64,000 nt of DNA. It comes from Spirochaetales bacterium. Its GTDB lineage: Bacteria > Spirochaetota > Spirochaetia > SZUA-6 > RPPD01. The stretch is from assembly GCA_016930675.1 (NCBI GenBank), contig JAFGGG010000030.1, forward strand, positions 18,479 to 82,478, given 5' to 3'. Every line of letters begins with the position of its first letter. Position 1 is the stretch's first letter. Positions 35,585 through 44,606 of this stretch are shown piece by piece. Position numbers and translations under genes: made by a program. Under the pieces are notes generated by a model. It saw only the letters and a program-made list of their open reading frames with translations, made no database searches and had not been told where the DNA came from.

Positions 35585-36685
35585 TTATTTCTTTACTGTA
35601 ATTTTTCGATCTTTCCAGCTGGCCTTTCCTTGTATAATACTATGATAAAAGGATTTTGCATAAACAAAAAAGAAAAATAATAACGGCGCCGGATAGAACA
35701 ATGCCGTTAAAAAATGAAAATTGCCAACCTTCCTTGCCATCCAGTAAATCTGGACGGAGTATAATAAATAGAGGGTGAGTGATAAACTAAATGTTAAGAT
35801 GTTAAAGGAAAGCGAGTGGATAATGCCCAATCTCACCGCTCCCACACTCCCGGAAATCCACAAGATTATCATTATCAAAAGGGGTAAAAATGTGGCACGG
35901 GATCCCGAAAAAAAGCCTTTACTCCAGCCTTGGATAAGATGTTTTAAACCGCCCGGGTACATGCGAAAGGAAAAGCTGTTTTTGCCGCAGTAGTATTTGA
36001 TTTTTTCGTTACGCTCTATTAAATACTGTCCCAGCTTGAGATTTTCCATGATATTGTTTTTTATTTCCTTGCGGGTAAATGAGTTTAAATAGGTTTTTTT
36101 GTCAATTAAAATACAGGGACCAAAAAGACCGGCGGGTTTTATTTTTTTACCGAATATGGTAAAAGCCCCGAAGCCGCCGGTTAACACAATATTGAGAAAG
36201 AGAGAGAACTGCTCGTATAATTTTTTTATTTTATGGAAGGGTTGTATGGTTACTGTTCCCGGATTATTCTTGTAGGAGGAGATAATTCTTTCCAAGCCGC
36301 CGGGTTCGATTTCAACATCCGCATCAAGAAATAGTAACAGATCGTTTTGCGCTGATTGCGCCCCATTATAACAGGCCCAGTTTTTCCCCGTCCATTTGTA
36401 CGGCAGTTCTTTTAGGATGATTACCCTGGCGTCGTTGTGCGCGGCAATTTCCGCGGTCTTGTCATCCGAGCAATCATCAACGACAATTACCTCATGCGGT
36501 TGAATTTTTTGCGCTTTAATGGTCTCAAGCAGCCGCTTAATATTTTTTTCTTCGTTTCTGGCAGGGATTATTATTGAAAAGCGTATGTGCTTATTGCATT
36601 GTTGTGAGTTATCAAGAGTATTAATCTTGAACAAAAAAAGGAATCCCAATATCCATAAAAGATAATGTATGAAAATTATTTCCAT
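35585..36685 (-). CDS. CrtQ-like GT2 glycosyltransferase
   Basis: A 366-residue membrane GT2 enzyme. An N-terminal helix is followed by the GT-A domain: FSIIIPARNEEKNIKRLL, VIVVDDCSDDKTAEIA, LLFLDADVEI (the metal-binding D-x-D) and FGPCILIDKKTY. RMYPGGLKHLIQGWSKGF (R-x7-Q-x2-W region) and three or four C-terminal helices follow. It aligns with staphylococcal CrtQ throughout, including the C-terminal SWKDRKITV, so it probably glucosylates a polyisoprenoid or fatty carboxylate. The start codon lies 24 bases beyond the GH12 remnant. Confidence 0.85.
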   Translation of the reverse strand: MEIIFIHYLLWILGFLFLFKINTLDNSQQCNKHIRFSIIIPARNEEKNIKRLLETIKAQKIQPHEVIVVDDCSDDKTAEIAAHNDARVIILKELPYKWTGKNWACYNGAQSAQNDLLLFLDADVEIEPGGLERIISSYKNNPGTVTIQPFHKIKKLYEQFSLFLNIVLTGGFGAFTIFGKKIKPAGLFGPCILIDKKTYLNSFTRKEIKNNIMENLKLGQYLIERNEKIKYYCGKNSFSFRMYPGGLKHLIQGWSKGFFSGSRATFLPLLIMIILWISGSVGAVRLGIIHSLSFNILTFSLSLTLYLLYSVQIYWMARKVGNFHFLTALFYPAPLLFFFFVYAKSFYHSIIQGKASWKDRKITVKK

Positions 36686-36708
36686 ATGCCGTAACGAAAG
36701 CTTATCCT

Positions 36709-37548
36709 CTACTTTACAGTTAAAGTAAGATTTTTAATGACTGTTTCTCCCTTTCCGTACCAGATTTCATTACCCAAGTCAACATTCCTTAAATACTCGG
36801 TGGGCTCGATATAATTGTTATCCACAAGAAAACTCAGGAACTCATGGATTTTTGTATTACCGCTATACTCCGGAATTTATTTTAAAAAGGCAAAATAGTC
36901 TCGTTTATAATCTTTTTGTGACTCCATGGCCATCGGCATGCCTATGGATTTATAAAATTTATAAACCTCACCATCAATGGTAACTTTACGCACAAACCAA
37001 TTATGGGGTGTACCTTGTCCTTTATGGTCCTGCCAGATCATGACTTCACGCACTATATTGGCTTCCGGGGGATTGGTCTTGCCCTCGGTTTCTGTAATCC
37101 ACAAATCAAAGGAAAGATTGTATTTGCCTGTAACGCAGTGTGTAATATCATAGGTGGCTGTAAGCTCCCTGATCTGATCGATGCGCCGGGGGAGCTGCGG
37201 GATGGTTGATCTGTCTGACCAGGGATTTCGTCCGAATGAAATGCTGGGATACGCTTTTACCTGATCGGCATTGGCCCGCGGCCAGGCCCACTTCCACCCT
37301 ACGGGAAAGTCTGTGTTCTTACTCACCTTATAGATAAAATGATTATAATCGGTCAGGTTACCCTTGCCCCATATGCAGTTGCACACATAAAAAGTGCTTT
37401 CATGTATTATGTCCCAGTCTCCGTGCTTTACAATTATTGCATTGTCACCGGCTGAATAAAATTCCTGGCAGCTTTTACCGTCGGTTTTGCATGCGAGTAA
37501 GATGCAGAAAAAACAAAAAATCAGTAAAAATGACTTTTTTTGAACTAT
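36709..37548 (-). pseudogene. GH12-family endoglucanase lipoprotein gene with ATA start and internal stop
   Basis: One open frame encodes a lipoprotein leader (VQKKSFLLIFCFFCILLAC, lipobox LLAC) and a GH12 (beta-jellyroll endo-beta-glucanase) domain: CNCIWGKGN, GWKWAWP, VKAYPSISFG, YNLSFDLWITE and IVREVMIWQDH with the expected nucleophile Glu. At codon 224 the frame has TAA (36877-36879), then continues in the same frame with FLSFLVDNNYIEPTEYLRN and DLGNEIWYGKGE, the C-terminal motif with the second catalytic Glu, ending TAG at 36709-36711. The only codon well placed after AGGAG (37555-37559, six-base spacer) is ATA at 37546-37548. Inactivation, recoding or base-call errors are all possible. 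Confidence 0.8.
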
Positions 37549-37606
37549 GGCTAACTCCTGTTTTAAAAAATCATGAATTTTATTGATAAAGCTGTCAAGT
37601 AGCGGT

Positions 37607-38158
37607 CTATTTCGATTTTATATTATACTGCCTCATCTGATCGATTTTTTTACGTACCTTTTTCCTCAATTTGTCGCTTTGGGCCGCGTAACCCATTGAA
37701 ATTACAAGCTCAATCTTTTTTGACTTAGTGAGTTTTAGGATATTTCTTATTTTTCGTTCGTTAAACCAACCGATGAGGCAGGTTGCCAAACCCTCTTCCG
37801 TGGCCTGCAGGCAGAAATGTTCGGCCGCGATTCCTATATCCACTAACCGGTAGGGAATACCCTTGAGTTGTGATCCTATACAGGGAATGAGGTTTTGCGG
37901 TTCGCTTATTATCACGATCATAACCGGAGCCTGCAGGGTGAATTTATTAAAACCAACGAGAGAGCTGAAGGTCGCTCTGGCGATTGCTTCTTTCAGAACG
38001 GGATCGTCAAGCACAATAAAATACCAGGGCTGGGCGTTGCAGGCCGAAGGCGCCAGTCTGGACGCTTCCAAACAGCGCTCTATTTTTTCATGTTCCACGG
38101 GCCTGGAAGAATAGCTGCGGCAGCTTTGGCGGTTTGCAATAAGATCTAAAAATTTCAT
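37607..38158 (-). CDS. Nitroreductase-family FMN oxidoreductase
   Basis: A 183-residue cytoplasmic flavoprotein. The N-terminal ANRQSCRSYSSRPVE is the FMN phosphate-binding R-x-S-x-R motif, EASRLAPSACNAQPW follows, and TEEGLATCLIGWFNERKIR is the late signature. Typical size for small NAD(P)H-dependent nitroreductases, which reduce nitroaromatics, quinones or flavins; the natural substrate is not predictable. It is upstream of the GH12 remnant on the same strand, with about 58 bases between, but no functional link is apparent. Confidence 0.88.
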   Translation of the reverse strand: MKFLDLIANRQSCRSYSSRPVEHEKIERCLEASRLAPSACNAQPWYFIVLDDPVLKEAIARATFSSLVGFNKFTLQAPVMIVIISEPQNLIPCIGSQLKGIPYRLVDIGIAAEHFCLQATEEGLATCLIGWFNERKIRNILKLTKSKKIELVISMGYAAQSDKLRKKVRKKIDQMRQYNIKSK

Positions 38159-38213
38159 TCTTAAGAAATGGTAGAATACATCCTTTACTGCGTCAAGGAT
38201 TAGTAAGCAGAAA

Positions 38214-39179
38214 TTAAGCGACTATGTTTTCCACTTTACAGTGTATATACATGCTTTTCAAATGAGCATACACGGCTCGCGCCAAACCCGCCGGATTGTA
38301 GCCGCCTTCCAGTAGCGAGATCACACGGCCCCGGCAGTAAGTATCCGCCAGCTGCAGCGTGATTTCCGTAAGCCGGGTGAATCCCTTGTCACTAATTGTG
38401 AAATTACCCAAGTAGTCGTCTTTTCGCGAGTCAAATCCCGCGGAGATAAGGATGAGATCCGGTTTGAAATTTTGTTTTTCCAGTGCGGGCAATAACTGTC
38501 TTTGCCAGGCGGTAATGATTTCTTTATCGCCTGCTCCGGGCCGCAGAGGAACATTCAGATTATAGCCCCTGCCCTTTGCTTCGCCGGTACGGTTGGGAAA
38601 TCCTGTCATGGGATAGGTATGAAGGGAGTGGGTGGAAAAGAAAAATACACTGGGATCGTCGTAAAACGCCCACTCAGTGCCATTGCCGTGGTGAAAATCC
38701 CAATCAACTATAAGAACCCGCTCGCAATTATAGATGGTTTGGGCATAACGCGCGGCAACCGCCAGATTATTAAAAAAGCAGAAACCTTCTCCCTGAAACC
38801 AGCCGTCGCAATGGGGGCCGTGATTATGGGCGTGGTGTCCGGGCGGACGTACGGCACAGAAACAGTTGTTTATCTTGTCTGTCATAACAGCATCAACCGC
38901 GGCCAAAACACCCCCGACAGCTAAAAATATAGGTTCCGCCATCTGTCCGCACTCTATAACTGATTTAATATGTGATCCTGAATGAATACGTAAAATGGCT
39001 TCCGTAATAAAATCACGATCTGAAATTGGATTTATGTCGATCAATTCTTTAATAATTCCGTTATTATTCAGAATTTTACGAATGGCCCGCAGTCGTTCCG
39101 GAGATTCGGGATGACCGGGTCCTAATGAGTGATTAATATAACTTTCATCAAAAACCAAACCACTGGGCACAATATACAT
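38214..39179 (-). CDS. Histone deacetylase-family (class II-like) amidohydrolase
   Basis: About 321 residues from the ATG at 39179, where the family homology begins (VFDESYINHSLGPGHPESPE, then RLRAI). A TTG at 39272 would add 31 residues but extends into an unconserved stretch. Zinc amidohydrolase motifs: RPPGHHAHNHGPHCDGWFQG with the catalytic His pair, VDWDFHHGNGTEW with Asp/His zinc ligands, FDSRKDDYLG, and SLLEGGYNP with the transition-state region. Bacterial members deacetylate acetyl-lysine, acetylpolyamines or similar amides; the substrate here is open. Confidence 0.9.
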   Translation of the reverse strand: MYIVPSGLVFDESYINHSLGPGHPESPERLRAIRKILNNNGIIKELIDINPISDRDFITEAILRIHSGSHIKSVIECGQMAEPIFLAVGGVLAAVDAVMTDKINNCFCAVRPPGHHAHNHGPHCDGWFQGEGFCFFNNLAVAARYAQTIYNCERVLIVDWDFHHGNGTEWAFYDDPSVFFFSTHSLHTYPMTGFPNRTGEAKGRGYNLNVPLRPGAGDKEIITAWQRQLLPALEKQNFKPDLILISAGFDSRKDDYLGNFTISDKGFTRLTEITLQLADTYCRGRVISLLEGGYNPAGLARAVYAHLKSMYIHCKVENIVA

Positions 39180-39344
39180 CCGGACAGTTATTTTTTTACG
39201 GACTGTTTTTGTAATGATACGATCATCTATATAATATGTTATTATGAGTCTGTTTTCAAATTTATTTTGCAATGGATCACTATTATCGATCTCTTTAGTA
39301 TTAACACACTACATGTTTTATGGTAGAAAGCATGAGAAGATTTT

Positions 39345-40352
39345 ATGAGGAATATAGTTATTATAATTTTAATTTTTTATTTAGTCGCTTGTTCCCCGAC
39401 GAGTAAAGCACGATCAACTGAAAAACAAAACCTGGACTCAATCAGTATTTTCAAACCGTTTAATATTAATGGAACAAAACAATGGATTTTGCTAGAAAGC
39501 GAGAACAAACAAAATCCGATTTTATTATATTTATCAGGAGGGCCCGGTATTTCGATGATACCATGGGCGCATATTAATACGGTAACTCCCAAAATGCTTA
39601 AGGAGTATACGGTGGTTCATTGGGACCAAAGAGGAACCGGATTATCATATGATCCTCATATCCCAAAGGAGACTATTACCATCGATCAATACATTCAGGA
39701 CACATATGAAGTTATAAAACTGTTAAAAGCAATATGTGATCAGGAAAGAGTGTTTATTTTAGGACACTCATGGGGAGCGATTTTAGGAACCCTCTATTGT
39801 CAGAAATATCCTGAAACAGTAACGGCTTATATCGGAGTGGGGCAGGCGGTTACCTATTATGAAAGTGAAGAAATAGCAAGAAAATGGCTTATTGCTCAAA
39901 TAAAAAAAGCAGGTAATAATAGCGATTTGAATAGAATAAACAGCATAACCTGGGCTGACAGAGATTTAATCAGAAAATACGGCGGAACATTTAATAATAT
40001 TACGTCTGATGAACTTATTTCTATGAGGATTACTTCGCCTTACTTCCCCGAAAAATATTATAGAGGATTGTCGGAAAAAGGAGTAGCTTTAGTCAGGGGA
40101 AATATGCGAAAGGAATTATGGAATATTGATTTTCGTGAACAGGTTCCTGAGCTAAAGATCCCGGTATATTTTTTTATCGGTAAATATGATTATGTCACGC
40201 CATGGGAGATGACCCTGCACTATTATAATATTCTGCAAGCTCCCGTAAAAAAAATCATATGGTTTGAAAAATCAGCCCACAGATGTGATGTTGAAGAACC
40301 TGAAAAGTTCCAGCAATCCTTAATAGATATTTTACATGAGAATACGGAATAG
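39345..40352 (+). CDS. Proline iminopeptidase-like alpha/beta hydrolase lipoprotein
   Basis: A 335-residue protein with leader IVIIILIFYLVAC (lipobox LVAC, Cys16), so probably anchored in the envelope. The alpha/beta hydrolase core has LYLSGGPGISM (oxyanion), HWDQRGTGLSYDP, the nucleophile elbow GHSWGAI, Asp in GKYDYVTPW and His in SAHRCDVEEP, as in prolyl aminopeptidases (S33). Peptidase or esterase activity on exported substrates is likely. It is convergent with the outer-membrane-like protein gene. Confidence 0.88.
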   Translation: MRNIVIIILIFYLVACSPTSKARSTEKQNLDSISIFKPFNINGTKQWILLESENKQNPILLYLSGGPGISMIPWAHINTVTPKMLKEYTVVHWDQRGTGLSYDPHIPKETITIDQYIQDTYEVIKLLKAICDQERVFILGHSWGAILGTLYCQKYPETVTAYIGVGQAVTYYESEEIARKWLIAQIKKAGNNSDLNRINSITWADRDLIRKYGGTFNNITSDELISMRITSPYFPEKYYRGLSEKGVALVRGNMRKELWNIDFREQVPELKIPVYFFIGKYDYVTPWEMTLHYYNILQAPVKKIIWFEKSAHRCDVEEPEKFQQSLIDILHENTE

Positions 40353-40371
40353 TATGCCTGTCGGCTGCCCA

Positions 40372-41409
40372 TTATAGGTCTATATAACAGGTCGCCATAA
40401 CATTAAATAAAATATCCGCGGCATTATGCGTAAAGAGATCTTCCTTGATAAAAAACTGAAATGACCAGTTGCCGTATTTTATGGCTATGCCCAGCATTAA
40501 ATTTGTCTGGGGAGTGACAAAAAAGTCGATATCGGTTTCAGGAAGCACCACAAAGTCGCTATAGATTGGTGAGGTGCGCATTTCAAACTGCGCCACAAAA
40601 CTCAGCCAGGAACAGGCCGCGTATTCAAAACCGATGATGCCGTTAATCATGATAAACGGATTCGATGCGGTAGCGGGATCCAGTGCGTCATAGGGGATAA
40701 CAATTCCAGCGTTTATGTAGAGCGCGAACAGTTCGCATAAATACCAGTCAAAAAGCAATCCGAGTCCGATATCAGGATAACCCGATCCTTGAAGTATTTC
40801 TGGATTGCCGGTTGGCAGTTTGAAGGCGAAAAGCCCGGATAACGCAATGGTTTGAGTTTGCAATAAACTGAATTTGGCCCAGATGTCAATGTCGCCCAAG
40901 CCGAGAGCAGTGTGATCGAGTTCCAGGTACACATTATTCGTATTGGGGATTGAGATGTACACATCGTTTTCCGGAAAAATATCACGATTGTTGTTGGGAA
41001 GACCCAAAAAAGTATGAAATCCGCTGATCAAAGGATCGAGGAACCCGCCGTAGAGCAGGATTATACGCAGGGTTACTCCTATCTCCAGTCCGTTAAGGGG
41101 TGTATACGAAACGATATTTTCAGAAGTAAGTGTTTCAAAATCTACAATTCTTTCGTATACCGGGACGGGACCGGCAAATTCTTTTAGATAATTAATAAAA
41201 CTTTGACCGCAGAATAAGGCAGTACGGATCTGCAAGCATTCCGGTACGTTACAGGCAGCCTTCATGCCGGGCATTTGGTAATAGAGAGAAAAGGGCATAA
41301 AGATGCTTCTGCCCCAAAGCGGGCCGTAGAATGCGTCCGTGTTAATTTCCGCTGAACAAACAGAGAGGATTTTAAGATATAAGAGTAAACACAGGCTTAT
41401 TTTTTTCAA
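40372..41409 (-). CDS. Putative outer-membrane beta-barrel protein
   Basis: A 345-residue exported protein starting at a TTG at 41409, with signal peptide KKISLCLLLYLKILSVCSAE. The mature part alternates polar and aromatic/hydrophobic residues in strand-like runs (LGLLFDWYLCELFALYINAG, IALSGLFAFKLPTGNPE, FVAQFEMRTSPIYSD), as in outer-membrane barrels, and PTGN resembles DUF3187- or MetA-like transport barrels. It ends in Leu rather than the usual Phe. Family assignment is tentative. Confidence 0.7.
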   Translation of the reverse strand: MKKISLCLLLYLKILSVCSAEINTDAFYGPLWGRSIFMPFSLYYQMPGMKAACNVPECLQIRTALFCGQSFINYLKEFAGPVPVYERIVDFETLTSENIVSYTPLNGLEIGVTLRIILLYGGFLDPLISGFHTFLGLPNNNRDIFPENDVYISIPNTNNVYLELDHTALGLGDIDIWAKFSLLQTQTIALSGLFAFKLPTGNPEILQGSGYPDIGLGLLFDWYLCELFALYINAGIVIPYDALDPATASNPFIMINGIIGFEYAACSWLSFVAQFEMRTSPIYSDFVVLPETDIDFFVTPQTNLMLGIAIKYGNWSFQFFIKEDLFTHNAADILFNVMATCYIDL

Positions 41410-41464
41410 GAGGTTTTATTTATATCTTAGTTGGCACAGTGTTTCAAGTATATAAGTACAATTG

Positions 41465-42208
41465 CTAAGCACATAAAACAGGTAAAATCTGGCCTAAAGT
41501 AGCGGAAAAACAGAAAGCAGCCAGATGATCAAAGGGAGTGGGATCTCTGTTGATAATAATGAGAGGTTTATTAAGCTGCGTGGCCAGTTCCACAAAGCCG
41601 CAGGCCGGATACACCTGCAGGGAACTTCCGAGGGCCATAAAAAGATCACACTGCTCCGTTGCCCGGCTGGCGCGGATGAGATCTTGTTCTCTTAACCTCT
41701 GACCGAAGGAAATCGTGTTGGGTTTCAATAAACCGCCGCAGACCTCACAGTGGGGATCGGTTTCGCCCTGCTCGATACGTATCATTACTTTTTGGATGGG
41801 GATAATGTCAGCGCAAGAGAGACATACGGCTTCACTGTTTGTTCCATGCAGGCGAACAATCTTTTTCCTGCTGATTCCGCTTTTTTCATGCAGGCCGTCG
41901 ATGTTCTGGGTAAGCAGACAGAGGAGTTTTCCGCGGGTGTCAAGTTGTACCAGAGATTTGTGAGCGCTATTGGACTTTGCTTTCAACATGGCGGGAATGG
42001 TTTCCGCTTTATACTGCCAGTAGTATTTCCTCTTTTCGAGGGAGCTTGTAAACTCCTGCAAGGTAACAGCCTTATAACGGCTCCAAACACCGCCTGGGCT
42101 GCGAAAGTCGGAAATACCCGATTCTGTTGAGATGCCCGCACCGGTAAGCACCGTAATCTGCTGTGACTTATTTATAAGTTCTTTTGCCTGTATGAGATGA
42201 TCGTTCAT
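41465..42208 (-). CDS. Sir2-family NAD-dependent protein deacylase
   Basis: A 247-residue cytoplasmic enzyme. The NAD site is VLTGAGISTESGISDFRS, then TQNIDGLHEKSG, the catalytic His in VRLHGTN, zinc Cys pairs CLSC and CEVC, and IISFG-like NTISFGQRL with GSSLQVYPACGF. It removes acetyl (or other acyl) groups from lysine using NAD. Bacterial sirtuins often act on acetyl-CoA synthetase, but no acs is in the window. The acyl-pocket residues that would mark a CobB-type desuccinylase are not evident to me. Confidence 0.93.
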   Translation of the reverse strand: MNDHLIQAKELINKSQQITVLTGAGISTESGISDFRSPGGVWSRYKAVTLQEFTSSLEKRKYYWQYKAETIPAMLKAKSNSAHKSLVQLDTRGKLLCLLTQNIDGLHEKSGISRKKIVRLHGTNSEAVCLSCADIIPIQKVMIRIEQGETDPHCEVCGGLLKPNTISFGQRLREQDLIRASRATEQCDLFMALGSSLQVYPACGFVELATQLNKPLIIINRDPTPFDHLAAFCFSATLGQILPVLCA

Positions 42209-42216
42209 ATGTTCTT

Positions 42217-42299
42217 TAGAGGAAATTGCTATTTGATTATGGTATAAAGAATAATAATTTTACTAATCCACTATGTTTTGAGTTTTGCAATTTCCTCTA
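42217..42299. repeat. 13-bp inverted repeat enclosing the sirtuin/GGDEF gap
   Basis: TAGAGGAAATTGC (42217-42229) and its exact complement (42287-42299) flank 57 bases. The right arm includes the stop codon of the diguanylate cyclase gene. The stretch 42278-42303 matches 17335-17360 at 25 of 26 bases, so part of this gap is a dispersed repeat. Confidence 0.6.
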
Positions 42300-43442
42300 T
42301 TTAAAAATCTTTTCATAAATGGCAATCTGATCGCGGCCGTGGTCTTTGGCCCAGTAGAGAGCCTTATCAGCGCGCTGAATAATATCTTCTTTGCTTGTAT
42401 CCTTGGGATGAAACTCGGAGATGCCGATTGAGACGGTTGTTTTAAATATTTCATCGCGCTCATTGCGAAAATCGATCTGTCTTAAAGCCTTTGTGAAACG
42501 AATTGCCGGACCCAGTGCATTGTTCACGTTGGTCCCCGGCAGGATGCCGATAAACTCCTCGCCTCCGAACCTGCCCAAGATATCCGATTCACGGAACACC
42601 CCCGGTTTTCGCATGAGATCTCCGATTGCTTTTAAAACGGTATCTCCGATAAGGTGTCCGTGAGTGTCGTTTATCATTTTAAAATGATCCACATCAATCA
42701 TCAATACGGAAAAAATACCGATATGATCAAAGAGATCTCCGATCGGCTCCGTATCATACTCACCTTTCAGGGCAGACACCTTTACCGTATCATTTTCCAT
42801 AAACATATTACTGATACGCCAAATGTCCCTTTTGGTGCGTTTGCTTTCTTTTTCTAGAAATTCAAATATTGCCTGGCGATTAAAAAGCCTGGTCAGATGA
42901 TCGGTTTTATTCTTTTCTTCAAGTTCTTTGTTAAGCAGTTCGATTTGCTCTTTCTTTTTTTTAAGCAGTTCGGAGCTCACGATACTGTCGAACGAATGGG
43001 TAATGTAATCCACAAGACGGTTTGAGAGTACCGCCTCATTATACATTTTTATTGAATACAGAATCAGATTATAGACATTACTTTCGGGTTTGGATTTATT
43101 GCACATAAAAAAGCAATGTTTTTTCCCGATAAGAGTATCATTATCCGTTTTAAACTCAATCGTTGTGTTAATCAGCAAAATATTGGTAAACACACAATGA
43201 TAAACACTTCTCAAATATTCCAGAAGCTCTTTTTGCATATCTTTATAAAGATTTATATCAAGCGCTATAATAACATTGGATGGATTATACTGTTTAAGCG
43301 TGTTTTTATATCTGGTATTTTTAAAACTTTTGTAGTTGATAATATTTATGCGAAAAGGCGCTTCCTTTTTTAGTCGATGGAGTAAATCATCGTAATTCTC
43401 AAGATTATCCTTAATAAAGAATAAATACTTGTTTATTTTCAT
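42297..43442 (-). CDS. Diguanylate cyclase (GGDEF) with unusual insert
   Basis: About 381 residues; I start at the ATG at 43442, since AAGGAG lies just upstream and the longer frame (to 43682) would overlap the divergent ABC gene. The N-terminal part (1-165) may be a degenerate receiver-like fold with no conserved phosphoacceptor; a coiled coil (KKKKEQIELLNKELEEKNK) leads into the GGDEF domain (DHLTRLFNRQAIF). About 45 extra residues separate its first helix from LMIDVDHFKMINDTHGH. The active loop is RFGGEEF. It makes c-di-GMP from GTP. No membrane span. Confidence 0.9.
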   Translation of the reverse strand: MKINKYLFFIKDNLENYDDLLHRLKKEAPFRINIINYKSFKNTRYKNTLKQYNPSNVIIALDINLYKDMQKELLEYLRSVYHCVFTNILLINTTIEFKTDNDTLIGKKHCFFMCNKSKPESNVYNLILYSIKMYNEAVLSNRLVDYITHSFDSIVSSELLKKKKEQIELLNKELEEKNKTDHLTRLFNRQAIFEFLEKESKRTKRDIWRISNMFMENDTVKVSALKGEYDTEPIGDLFDHIGIFSVLMIDVDHFKMINDTHGHLIGDTVLKAIGDLMRKPGVFRESDILGRFGGEEFIGILPGTNVNNALGPAIRFTKALRQIDFRNERDEIFKTTVSIGISEFHPKDTSKEDIIQRADKALYWAKDHGRDQIAIYEKIFK

Positions 43443-43523
43443 GGTACTCCTTTTAAGTGAGAGATCCTTAATTGATTCGGTAACAATGATAATGTAAGGG
43501 TAAAAAAGAATCAAGCATAATAG

Positions 43524-43552
43524 TTGCAAGAGATTACTATCTTGAATAAAGT
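43524..43552 (+). promoter_or_regulatory. Candidate promoter of the ABC exporter genes
   Basis: TTGCAA (43524-43529) and TAAAGT (43547-43552) are separated by 17 bases, about 40 bases before the ATG at 43593. The -10 match is moderate. Confidence 0.4.
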
Positions 43553-43592
43553 TGAATTTTAGCGGAATATTCCGTACTGGAGCTGCTATGTC

Positions 43593-44606
43593 ATGAAAAA
43601 CATAATAGAAGTTAAAAGCCTGAGCAAAATATTTCCGGGGAAAATCACAGCGGTCAACAAAATAAGTTTTTCTGTTAAACAAGGAGAGATATTCGGGTTT
43701 TTAGGACCAAACGGAGCCGGGAAATCAACTACTATTATGATGTTAACCACGCTTCATCTGCCCAGTTCCGGTACGGCTTTTGTTTCAGGGTATGAAATTA
43801 AAAAATCACCCCGCTCGGTTCGGATGCAGTTCGGTTATGTTTCTCAGGATCTGGCGGTTGATGACCGGCTTACGGGGTATGAAAATCTTTTTTTACAGGC
43901 AAAATATTATCATATCCCGAATCAGACAGCCAGGGAGCGGATAAAAATCCTGCTTAACCTTGTGGAGTTGGAAAAGCGGGCCAAGGATCTTGTGGAAACC
44001 TATTCCGGGGGTATGCGTAAACGCCTGGATATCGCCTGCGGCTTGATTCACAGGCCTAAGATCCTTTTTTTGGATGAACCCACCCTTGGATTGGATATCC
44101 ACACCAGAAGACAGATCTGGCAGTATATTACCGATCTCCGTGAAAAGCAGGGGATCACAATTTTTCTTACCACACACTATATGGATGAAGCGGACAGTCT
44201 CTGTGATAGGATCGCGATTATTGATCATGGTGTGATTAAGGTACTCGGTACTCCTCAGGAATTAAAAAGCAGGTTGGGCGGTGATATCATTACCCTGGAC
44301 ATAGCGCTTACGCATGTTGCTAAAATACCGCGGCTTATAAAACTTTTGAAGACGTTGACCAATATCAAACAGATAAAAACCGCTAAAACCAAGATAACAA
44401 TAGTAACCTTACATGCGGAATCCATGATGGCGGATATCCTTAAAATCATTCAGAAGAACTCAATCCCCTTGGAAATGGTAATGCTGAAAACACCGTCGCT
44501 TGACGATGTGTTTTTAAATTTCACGGGCCGCTCATTACGTGATGAAGCGGGGAACAGGGAACAGGCCCATAAAGCCCGCAGGATGTTAAGAAGGATAAGA
44601 TCATGA
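43593..44606 (+). CDS. ABC-2-type transporter ATPase (DrrA/NodI-like)
   Basis: A 337-residue ATPase. Walker A GPNGAGKSTT, Q-loop YVSQDLAVDD, signature YSGGMRKRL, Walker B ILFLDEPTLGLD and switch His in LTTHYMDEAD are intact. The C-terminal extension (about 225-335) fits the daunorubicin-resistance (DrrA) subgroup. It energises export through the membrane protein encoded next, whose start overlaps the stop as ATGA. The substrate (drug, lipid or polysaccharide) cannot be told. Confidence 0.93.
   Translation: MKNIIEVKSLSKIFPGKITAVNKISFSVKQGEIFGFLGPNGAGKSTTIMMLTTLHLPSSGTAFVSGYEIKKSPRSVRMQFGYVSQDLAVDDRLTGYENLFLQAKYYHIPNQTARERIKILLNLVELEKRAKDLVETYSGGMRKRLDIACGLIHRPKILFLDEPTLGLDIHTRRQIWQYITDLREKQGITIFLTTHYMDEADSLCDRIAIIDHGVIKVLGTPQELKSRLGGDIITLDIALTHVAKIPRLIKLLKTLTNIKQIKTAKTKITIVTLHAESMMADILKIIQKNSIPLEMVMLKTPSLDDVFLNFTGRSLRDEAGNREQAHKARRMLRRIRS

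Noticed and set aside
36877..36879. Reassigned stop codon (alternative genetic code) as an explanation for the GH12 TAA
   Set aside because: Many genes in the window end at TAA with proper C-termini, so TAA is a normal stop here.
43443..43682. N-terminal extension of the diguanylate cyclase
   Set aside because: It would overlap the divergent ABC gene, and AAGGAG sits directly before the ATG at 43442.
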